A DNA stretch of 64,000 bases from Talpa occidentalis (taxonomy: Eukaryota; Chordata; Mammalia; Eulipotyphla; Talpidae), in the NCBI RefSeq assembly GCF_014898055.3, contig NW_023601433.1, positions 83,523,106 through 83,587,105 on the forward strand. Direction: 5' to 3'. The position numbers were made by a program, and so were the translations under genes. The notes under the pieces are model-generated. The model was not told the origin of the DNA and searched no databases. It worked only from the letters and a program-made list of their open reading frames with translations. Of this stretch, positions 59,801-64,000 are shown piece after piece. The number at the start of each line of letters is the position of its first letter. The first letter of the stretch is position 1.

Positions 59801-62800
59801 TTTTGAGTACAAAGTGGTCCCGCCATGAAGTCCCTTGTTGGGTAAATTGTGTTAGTTCCTTCGGTGGGAAGGAGCCATTGTGTAGATTTCCTCTTTTTGT
59901 CCTGGGGGGAGAGACTGAGTTCTGGGCTCATCTCCGAGGGAGCTCGAGGGGTGAAGGCTGCCTGTTCAGCTGATGTGAAACAGACATTATCACTGCAGCT
60001 GCTTCCATGGGGTTTAAAGGATTGTTTCAGGACAAGGCGATTGAAGCTTAATTAGTACTTGCCAGCATTAGGCCGACGTCAGGGAGGACAGGGGAGACAG
60101 AGACGGTTTGGCGCTTGGCCTCGGAGCGGGGGGAATGGATTGGGACCTCAGGAAGGCCCCTTGGGCTGTGTTTGAGCTATAGGCGTGCAGATGTGTGCGG
60201 GAGAGCGGGGTTGTTTCCCAGCTCCAGGCTGGGGTTCAGAGCTCCCTGCACAACTTGCCAGGGGGTGCAAGGTTCTGAACAGGGACAGCCGGGCCTCCCT
60301 GCTCAGAATCATGAGGGTGAAGGGTGTGAGGCCACAGTCTGGCCACCTTGAAGGATTGCCGAGATGGGATTTGAGTTCCTGAGCGTGGGAAGTAGCTTCG
60401 GAAGTGTGTGCGTGGAAGGAAATTTCTCCCAAGACTCCAATCATGTGACTTGGGAGGAAATTGGGAAGGTTGAACCTAATGGAGCCTATTTCTTGGAAGC
60501 AGGCCTTCACAAGAGCTGGGGACGCTGTTCCCAACCTGGTGACACCAGTCACCCTTGGGTGAAAGTCACCCCCACGCTGACCGGCTCCTGTGTCCCTGCA
60601 CTGCAGCCACACCTGCCCCTCAGTGACTCATTTGCTCCTCCCTCTTCCTTTCAGAGTAGGAGTGGTTCAGGGGGGTAGAGGTAACGGGGCGAAGCAACAG
60701 CCTCCCTACAGCCAGGCACCTTAGCGACGTTCCAGCCACCATCTGCCCAAATACAGGTTGGTGAGCCCGATTAGCTGTACCAAGAAGCCCGGTGCCAGGC
60801 CTCTCTGGTGGCGCAAGGGATTGTCTCGGCACTCTCAAGCTATCGGCAGCCACTGCAGCATTGGTTCAATCCCCGGCCAGGGAGCTGACCAGTGGCGCTG
60901 CGGACCTCTCCTGTCTTCCCCTAGATCTGCCTGTTCTGCTTCCCACTCTGTCTCTGGTGAATCCTCTTACACACACCCCCACCTCTGACTTGCACCCCAG
61001 TTCTTGTATGCATAAATAAATAAAAATAAATCTTAAAAAAAATAAAGATGCCTGGTGCCCAGCAGGGGTGCCATGTGAAGCTACACTCCGATGTTCGCGG
61101 GAGAGATGGCCTGGCGTGGCTGCCGTCGCCTCTGAGAGTGACCCTGAGCCCTCGTGCCTCCCTCTGGTCTTCTCTTGCAGCTGTTTCTCAGAAACTTGGT
61201 GTGTGGTGTGGGGTTAGGGCTATGGTGCATTTTTTTTTTATTAATTTTTAAATTTTGTACATCATTGTTCATTTTTAAGCAATTTTTGCTTCCCCCCACC
61301 CCCTCAGGTGTAGTCCCCATAGAGTTCCTTCACCAATGCGCCCGTGCACCATCACCTCAGTAACCCACTTATGTATTCACAAGCAGGAGAGATCAGGAAA
61401 GTTACAGTGCCACCAAGAGCTGAGATAATATGCAGTCATCAAAAAGGAGGCTTCTGAAGAATGTTAAAAGCAATGCTTATAGTATAAAAATTGAAAGAAA
61501 AATTAAATGTAAAATGCACTGTAACTTTCCTGATCTCTCCTGTTTGTGAATAAGTAATGTGGGTTCCCCCCGCCAGTTTTTCACTGACATGTCAGGGACT
61601 GTCATTTCATGTATGTACTGTGTGCATAACCTGCTCAGTGTGTGTATGTTGGAAACTTTGATTGAATGTGCAATTCCTTAGGTGTGAGGGATATTTAGAA
61701 TGATTCAAGTCTTCTCCTGTTGTTTGTTTTTTGTTTTTTAAAGATTTATTTATTTGTTCATATAAGAGCTGGGGTACAGGCCAGAGATGTGGGGGTGAGA
61801 GGATTCACCAGAGACAGTGGGGAACAGAACAGAGAGATTGACCAAAGTACACTGCTGAGGGGAGCAGCAGACGAGACAGGAGAGGCCTGCTGCACCATGT
61901 GGGTTGCTCCCTGGCCGACCGGGGATCAGACTCGTGCTGCAGAGGCTGCGGATAGCTTCACAGTGCAGTTCTTAACCCTTTGCACCACCAGGGAGGCCCT
62001 GTAATTTTGTTTTTTGTAAATATATTCTTATATATATTTTACATCATTGTTCATTTTTGTACAATATTTGCTTTTTCCTCTCAAGTGGAGCCCCCATAAA
62101 ATTCCTACCACCAGTTCACCCGTTCTGTAATCTTTGGCAAGTCTTAAGTTGCAGTTTCAATTTTCAGGGTCACTGAGTGCTGTTTTTGAGGAAAATTAAC
62201 GTGTTGCTTAGGTTGCGCTTCATTACGACAGTTCACACAGAAGTTTGTCTTGAAGGTCCAGTGGGTGAGGGTTAGTGCAGCTGAAGGCTCAGTTCGGTCT
62301 GTGTCTCGTGAGCCTTTCTCCTCACCACAGACAGGGCAGTGGCTGCATCCCTTGCCCCCTTCGCTGCCCCCACAACCCAGCACAAGTGAGGTGCCAGGTC
62401 CCCTGCAGAGGTAAACCCCATGATCCAGTGGGTTCTGTGCTTTCAGCCCCGGAGCTGAGGATTTAAAGCATCATTGAATGGATTTATTTTTGGGGGTGGG
62501 GCAGTGCCAGACCAGCAGACCCCAGAAGATGAAAAGCCAGCAGAGGGGGGAGCAGGCACCGCTGCGGCAACAGTGGACGAGGACGAGGACGAGGAGGAGG
62601 ACGAGACCCTGCCCGGCTGCACCCTGTTCATCAAAAACCTCAACTTCAGCACAACGGAGGAGACACTGAAGGGCGTGAGTGGCTCCTCGGGACCCCTCGG
62701 GAGGGGCGCGATAGGGAGCCCCTCGGCTGGCCCAGGCTCTGCTCGTGTCCGCTTGTGGTCCTGACGCGTGTTCACGGCCGGGGCCACCGGCAGGGACGTG

Positions 62801-62995
62801 AATGTGGAAGCTGTGGTCGGGGCACGCTGCGGGTCAGAACGCTGGCGAGGCTCGCTGGGGAACAGCCCTGGGCCCCCCGCCCGGTGCAGGACGCACCCAA
62901 AACACTGCTGGTACCTGTCTACCTTCTTTTCCAGGTGTTTTCCAAGGTGGGGCTGGTGAAGAGCTGCTCTGTCTCCAGGAAGAAGAACAAAGCAG
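38827..62995 (+). CDS. RBM19: RBM19, RNA-binding motif protein 19 (exons 1-18 of a longer gene; 3' part outside window)
   Basis: Eighteen exons join in one frame to give about 761 residues; human RBM19 is about 960. The protein is a nucleolar RNA-binding factor, counterpart of yeast Mrd1, needed for pre-rRNA cleavage leading to 18S rRNA in the small-subunit processome (family knowledge). Visible domains: RRM1 about residues 2-79 (RNP2 LIVKNL, RNP1 RKFGFIGF), an acidic serine-rich linker about 170-275, RRM2 about 290-365 (degenerate RNP2 VKLRGAPF, RNP1-like GYIFVDF), RRM3 about 398-475 (LFVRNL, KGFAFVTF), RRM4 about 582-655 (VILVKNL), an acidic linker 709-718, and the start of RRM5 from about 724 (LFIKNL). 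The ATG at 38827 has G at -3 and opens directly into RRM1. Exons 17 and 18 show the gene is not a processed copy. No frameshift or premature stop was found in the joined reading frame. Confidence 0.97.
39407..39830 (-). mobile_element. Solo ERV LTR (subtype 1) in RBM19 intron 1
   Basis: Related throughout to the subtype-1 LTRs at 3631-4066 and 7156-7602. It starts TGTAGGGTAAATG on the minus strand and has AATAAAA at about 39497-39503. The flanks are caaac (39402-39406) and cacac (39831-39835), a likely 5-bp duplication with one change. It is antisense to RBM19, as most tolerated intronic LTRs are. Confidence 0.82.
39960..40350 (-). mobile_element. MLT1-like LTR in RBM19 intron 1
   Basis: 'tgttgctgccacatggagtggcttaaacagtacacatttattttcttacagctttggagctcaga' followed by an eroded remainder: the MLT1 reverse orientation. 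Confidence 0.75.
40533..40633 (+). repeat. Duplicated block, copy 1 (upstream of exon 2)
   Basis: About 100 bp nearly repeated at 41324-41426 in the same orientation, with roughly one difference per eight bases by eye. The two copies flank exon 2. Confidence 0.8.
40631..40674 (+). repeat. 22-bp tandem duplication before exon 2
   Basis: Two adjacent copies of atgScttagggtttctgtccc differ at one internal base and the last base. The second copy ends about 50 bp before the exon 2 acceptor. Confidence 0.9.
40726..40908 (+). CDS. RBM19: RBM19 coding exon 2
   Basis: Acceptor TCTGTCCCAG and donor GTGAGT enclose 61 codons, phase 0 at both ends. It encodes most of RRM1: helix 1, the central strands with RNP1 RKFGFIGF (residues 42-49) and helix 2. 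Being symmetric it could be skipped without frameshift, but that would destroy RRM1. Confidence 0.95.
40970..41145 (+). mobile_element. MER5A-like hAT DNA transposon fragment
   Basis: 'cccaggagaacttgttaaaataaggtcctgggccccaatcccaggcttcctgactcagta' and 'gaatttgcatgtgggaccagctc' follow the MER5A order. Confidence 0.8.
41324..41426 (+). repeat. Duplicated block, copy 2 (downstream of exon 2)
   Basis: Partner of 40533-40633. Both run from 'agagctaggaYgtgttggagtca' to 'ctggggagccccatg'. Confidence 0.8.
41509..41754 (-). mobile_element. tRNA-derived SINE copy 3 (intron 2)
   Basis: Minus-strand copy with a small internal deletion after 'actggggtg'. The flanks tgtaacattgtt (41497-41508) and tgtaacacattgtt (41755-41768) form a target duplication with a 2-base difference. 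Confidence 0.88.
41999..42056 (+). repeat. Tandem duplication, period 34 (intron 2)
   Basis: The 24-base string beginning ccttgactgtggctgcg occurs exactly at 41999-42022 and again at 42033-42056. Confidence 0.9.
42464..42589 (+). CDS. RBM19: RBM19 coding exon 3
   Basis: Forty-two codons after a CATGCAG acceptor, phase 0 at both ends, with a slightly atypical donor GTGCGT. It completes the last strand of RRM1 (VEFCKSFG) and begins a basic, proline- and lysine-rich linker. Confidence 0.93.
42738..42776 (+). CDS. RBM19: RBM19 coding exon 4 (39-nt microexon)
   Basis: Thirteen codons between a TTTTCAG acceptor and GTGAGT donor, phase 0 at both ends. It encodes a lysine cluster (GDKKKKA) in the linker, a plausible nuclear or nucleolar localisation patch. 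Confidence 0.9.
43060..43252 (+). CDS. RBM19: RBM19 coding exon 5
   Basis: 64 codons plus one base, acceptor TGCCTCCAG, donor GTAAGA. It carries the conserved linker motif FQEFLSVHQKRAQAATWAND and the acidic DYLNFDSDSGQES segment, which has good casein kinase 2-type serines. Confidence 0.93.
43400..44000 (-). repeat. L2 LINE fragments (intron 5)
   Basis: 'tgtgccaggcactgctctaggcattggggacacaacagggagcaaaa', then 'gcagggaaggcctctgaggaagtgaccctt', in the order of an L2 read in reverse. Confidence 0.65.
44294..44544 (+). CDS. RBM19: RBM19 coding exon 6
   Basis: 251 nt, entering in phase 1 and ending in phase 0 before donor GTGTGT; acceptor CTTTGCAG. It encodes KELSDMDYLKSKMV followed by a Ser/Glu-rich acidic tract. 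The last 35 or so residues differ most from the human protein as I recall it, so this end of the linker evolves fast. Confidence 0.9.
44870..45035 (-). repeat. MIR SINE (intron 6)
   Basis: 'attgagcctcataacaatctcggggg', 'gttacaggtgaggaaactgaagctta' and 'caagcgattgcccgaggg' give MIR in reverse orientation. Confidence 0.82.
45533..45610 (+). CDS. RBM19: RBM19 coding exon 7
   Basis: Twenty-six codons, phase 0 at both ends, acceptor CCACTCAG, donor GTATGT. It encodes the first strand of RRM2 (YTVKLRGAPFNVTE). The RNP2 position lacks the usual aromatic, as expected for this divergent RRM. Confidence 0.93.
45815..46045 (+). mobile_element. hAT-type nonautonomous DNA transposon (intron 7)
   Basis: 'tgtgccaataaaactttatttataaaagcaagcaacaggccaggtttggttcacatagtttgctgaccctg' matches a common mammalian hAT-derived repeat ending in a 'gtttgctgaccc' terminal repeat. 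Family name not assigned. Confidence 0.65.
46573..46850 (-). mobile_element. tRNA-derived SINE copy 4 (intron 7)
   Basis: Full-length minus-strand copy with a long T run (the A tail in reverse) and the terminal 'gccaccagggaggccc'. Confidence 0.88.
47170..47199. repeat. Perfect 12-bp inverted repeat, 6-nt loop (intron 7)
   Basis: ataatagaaatg at 47170-47181, loop ctttca, then its exact reverse complement at 47188-47199. Confidence 0.9.
47757..47999 (+). mobile_element. tRNA-derived SINE copy 5 (intron 7)
   Basis: Plus-strand copy showing the tRNA-like head: an A-box-like tggcctaggagttaag and B-box gagttcgatcccc at 47812-47824. The common body (cagacctctcctg, ccactctgtctctggtgaatcctct) and an A-rich tail follow. 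In opposite orientation to copy 4. Confidence 0.9.
48429..48507 (+). CDS. RBM19: RBM19 coding exon 8
   Basis: 79 nt after acceptor TTCCTTGTAG, ending CAG before GTGGGA, phase 1. It encodes helix 1 and strands 2-3 of RRM2 (EFLAPLKPVAIRIVRNAHGNKT). Confidence 0.93.
48880..48951 (+). CDS. RBM19: RBM19 coding exon 9
   Basis: 72 nt, phase 1 at both ends, acceptor TTTCTTAG, donor GTGAGG. It encodes the RNP1-like GYIFVDF and helix 2 of RRM2 (EEEVKKALKCNREYM). Confidence 0.93.
49005..49085 (-). repeat. MIR/L2-type fragment (intron 9)
   Basis: 'aatgtttgttgagggtcagctatgtgccaggcactgtcctaggcactgg' is the reversed end of this ancient repeat class. Confidence 0.65.
49227..49430 (+). CDS. RBM19: RBM19 coding exon 10
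   Basis: 204 nt, phase 1 at both ends, acceptor CCTCTCAG, donor GTAGGG. It finishes RRM2 (RRYIEVFREKS), spans an acidic linker (ENEEEEDLADS) and starts RRM3 with RNP2 LFVRNL. Confidence 0.93.
50185..50315 (+). CDS. RBM19: RBM19 coding exon 11
   Basis: 131 nt entering in phase 1 and ending in phase 0; acceptor CGTTCTTAG, donor GTGAGT. It encodes the core of RRM3 with RNP1 KGFAFVTF and helix 2 (PEHAVKAYAEVDGQVFQ). Confidence 0.94.
50371..50394. repeat. (GT)12 microsatellite (intron 11)
   Basis: Twelve perfect GT units, then a tacatacatgtacata tail; located 55 bp after the exon 11 donor. Confidence 0.95.
50485..50580 (+). repeat. L2 LINE 3' end (intron 11)
   Basis: 'cagagcagggcctggcacatagtaggcactcagcaaatatttgccaaatgaat' is the L2 3' terminus. 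Confidence 0.85.
51040..51161 (+). CDS. RBM19: RBM19 coding exon 12
   Basis: 122 nt, phase 0 to phase 2, acceptor CCCCACCAG, donor GTCCTT (a weaker donor). It completes RRM3 (GRMLHVLPS) and adds a lysine-rich segment (YKKKKESKDK). Confidence 0.91.
51538..51634 (+). CDS. RBM19: RBM19 coding exon 13
   Basis: 97 nt, phase 2 to phase 0, acceptor GCCTCTCAG, donor GTGAGT. It encodes the conserved inter-RRM segment HNWNTLFMGPNAVADAIAQK, well kept between mammals and outside any RRM. Confidence 0.93.
51780..51910 (-). repeat. MIR SINE fragment (intron 13)
   Basis: 'actttccagatagagaaactgaggcccagggacatggagtaactggcc' is the MIR core in reverse. Confidence 0.8.
52220..52330 (+). CDS. RBM19: RBM19 coding exon 14
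   Basis: Thirty-seven codons, phase 0 at both ends, acceptor CTCCTGCAG, donor GTGGGT. It encodes GSVAVRVALGETQLVQEVRR and following residues, the conserved helical region ahead of RRM4. Confidence 0.93.
52880..53080 (+). CDS. RBM19: RBM19 coding exon 15
   Basis: Sixty-seven codons, phase 0 at both ends, acceptor TTGCCACAG, donor GTAGGG. It encodes nearly all of RRM4: RNP2 VILVKNL and the strand-3 segment GITAIVEFLEP, which replaces a classical RNP1. Confidence 0.94.
53415..53795 (-). mobile_element. MLT1-like LTR (intron 15)
   Basis: 'catggctgctgtaacaagcagccccaga', 'ggtctgggggttggaggtctgagtcc' and 'gacctttttttccaaatctcatcacgtt' follow MLT1 in reverse; it ends about 100 bp before exon 16. 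Confidence 0.8.
53895..54024 (+). CDS. RBM19: RBM19 coding exon 16
   Basis: 130 nt, phase 0 to phase 1, acceptor GTCTCTACAG, donor GTACAG. It closes RRM4 (PLYLEWAPVGVF) and begins a charged, proline-rich linker. Confidence 0.93.
54025..60797 (+). other. RBM19 intron 16, proximal part
   Basis: The largest intron in the window (54025-62504). No exon was found inside. MIR - lies at about 57640-57830 and L2 - at about 57930-58340. Repeat-free segments at about 55210-55530, 56985-57115 and 59985-60090 look like possible regulatory DNA. Frames of up to 240 codons on the minus strand have no family resemblance. Confidence 0.6.
60798..61043 (+). mobile_element. tRNA-derived SINE copy 6 (intron 16)
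   Basis: Plus-strand copy with head gcctctctggtggcgcaag, B-box-like ggttcaatcccc and a (taaa)n tail. It is flanked by aagaagcccggtgcca and aagatgcctggtgccca, an imperfect target duplication. Confidence 0.9.
61255..61350 (+). repeat. Dispersed repeat segment, copy 1 (intron 16)
   Basis: 'tacatcattgttcatttttaagcaatttttgctt...gtagtccccatagagttcctt' recurs in the same orientation at 62037-62122 with clear divergence. Possibly an L1 3' end; family not assigned. Confidence 0.6.
61362..61565. repeat. Long inverted repeat (arms about 49 and 50 bp, loop 105 bp)
   Basis: Left arm 61362-61410 and right arm 61516-61565 are reverse complements with few differences. The inner 37 bases agree at 36 positions. 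The loop (61411-61515) resembles an old L1 3' UTR ('gcagtcatcaaaaaggagg'). Confidence 0.88.
61738..62000 (-). mobile_element. tRNA-derived SINE copy 7 (intron 16)
   Basis: Full-length minus-strand copy, inverted relative to copy 6. T-rich flanks 'tgttttttgt' on both sides look like a target duplication. Confidence 0.88.
62037..62122 (+). repeat. Dispersed repeat segment, copy 2 (intron 16)
   Basis: Same repeat as 61255-61350 ('acatcattgttcatttttgtacaatatttgctttt...gagcccccataaaattcct'). Confidence 0.6.
62505..62674 (+). CDS. RBM19: RBM19 coding exon 17
   Basis: 170 nt entering in phase 1 and ending in phase 0; donor GTGAGT. It encodes the acidic tract VDEDEDEEEDE and the start of RRM5 (CTLFIKNLNF). 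The acceptor is odd: the 20 bases before CAG are mostly T then G, with no clean pyrimidine tract. The reading frame and fit to the family still make the exon secure. Confidence 0.9.
62935..62995 (+). CDS. RBM19: RBM19 coding exon 18 (last exon in window)
   Basis: 61 nt, phase 0 to phase 1, acceptor TTTTCCAG, donor GTAACG. It encodes helix 1 and strand 2 of RRM5 (VFSKVGLVKSCSVSRKKNKAG). The following exon lies beyond the window. Confidence 0.92.
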
Positions 62996-64000
62996 GTAAC
63001 GACATGACATCTTGACAGAAATGGTTCCCTAAGGGTGGTGCTTCGGGTGGGATCGGGCTAGCTCTGCTGGTGATTTTGAAGGTCATCCTTGGTGGCTTCC
63101 TCTGGTCATTTGTGGCTCACCTAGAATGGTCTTTTCTGTGTCCCTGGAGGCCCTATTCTCAGGAGAAGCAGCTCTGCCACCTCTCCTGTCAGAGGCTGAG
63201 CAGTGGGCTTCAGGGCGCCAGCTCAGGAGCAGAAGCCTCTCTTTCCTCCAGCACTGCTGAGTTCTGGAAATTTCCTTGGGAATAACAGGAAATGACTGAT
63301 ACTGGGGTCTCCCTCTTCCCTTCCAAGCAAAATTAATAATCCAGACATAGAACATCTAAAACATTCCACTAACCGTGCACCTTCCTGGGACACTCCACCC
63401 TTACCTCTGTTCTCCCTTGGGTGTTGTCAGGAGTCCCCAGACCTCTCCCCGGTGTCTTCTCCAGCCCTGGCTCCCTGCAGAGGATGGACAGGCCCCCCAC
63501 CCTTGTTTTCCCACAGCTACACAGTCCTGCCCTCCCCTTGTGTAGGAAGCCACAGATATCCACTGCGGATGTCTGGGTATGACATCAGGGTGTGTCCTGA
63601 GAGACAAATGAGTTGGTGGGCACAGCACCCCGAGTACAACCAGGGGCTTGGTCTAGCGGCCCCGGGGGGCGACCCAGCACAGGGCTGGGAGGGAGGAAGG
63701 AGGCAGGGCAGGGCCGTAGGGAGCCACAGAGTGTGTCAGGGAGATGCGTGCTGTGGGGAGCCCCTTGTAGTCAGAATGCTGTGATGAAGTTCCACAATTT
63801 AGGTGGCTTCATCATCAGAGAATTAACTGTCTCACAGCCTGGAAGCTGCAAGTCTGAGGTCACACTCCATCCTGGACGGGCCCTGTGTGGTACAGGGTCT
63901 CCTCCTGCCAGCCGCTGCCCCCCGAGCCTGCTCCCCCAGAGCGCTCTTCAGCAGCTTTAGAAACAGCTACCTGAGCACCCAGTGTCGCGAGCAGCTCTTG
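62996..64000 (+). other. RBM19 intron 18, start
   Basis: Intronic to the window end; the next exon is not reached. From about 63770 an MLT1-like LTR in reverse orientation begins ('aatgctgtgatgaagttccacaatttaggtggcttcatcatc') and runs off the end. Confidence 0.7.

Overview
The window is nuclear DNA from a placental mammal. The evidence is a multi-exon gene with GT-AG introns, and old repeat families shared across mammals (MIR, L2, MLT1/MaLR LTRs, MER5A-like hAT fragments, L1 3' ends). There is also a lineage-specific tRNA-derived SINE present in seven copies. That SINE ends in a conserved non-tRNA body and looks to me like the Rhin-1 type of horseshoe and leaf-nosed bats. I could not run a library search, so the bat assignment is an inference.

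One protein-coding gene is clearly present: the 5' part of RBM19, on the + strand. RBM19 is a nucleolar protein with six RRM domains, the vertebrate counterpart of yeast Mrd1, and acts in 18S rRNA and small-subunit maturation. I place 18 coding exons between 38827 and 62995. They join in frame with GT-AG junctions to give about 761 codons: RRM1 to RRM4, the acidic linkers and the start of RRM5. The rest of RRM5, RRM6 and the C terminus lie beyond position 64000. The promoter (about 38480-38826) is CpG-rich and TATA-less, with an exact NRF1 palindrome, ETS, E-box and YY1/TISU-like motifs, a CTCF-like motif just upstream, and a short upstream ORF.

Positions 1-38480 contain no gene I can support. 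From known mammalian gene order this should be part of the RBM19-TBX5 intergenic region (inference). It holds a nested pair of degenerate endogenous retroviruses (3631-7602), L1 3' ends, MLT1 LTRs, MIR and L2 fragments, two SINEs with target-site duplications, microsatellites, G-quadruplex-type runs, a CTCF-like site and several candidate conserved noncoding segments.

The introns carry a solo ERV LTR (intron 1), duplicated blocks on both sides of exon 2, five SINE copies, a perfect 12-bp hairpin (intron 7) and, in intron 16 (about 8.5 kb), a long inverted repeat and an inverted SINE pair just before the unusually purine-rich acceptor of exon 17. The most informative new observation is the ERV cluster. 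It fits one element inserted into a relative, each with a primer-binding site that looks like a CpG-decayed match to serine tRNA.
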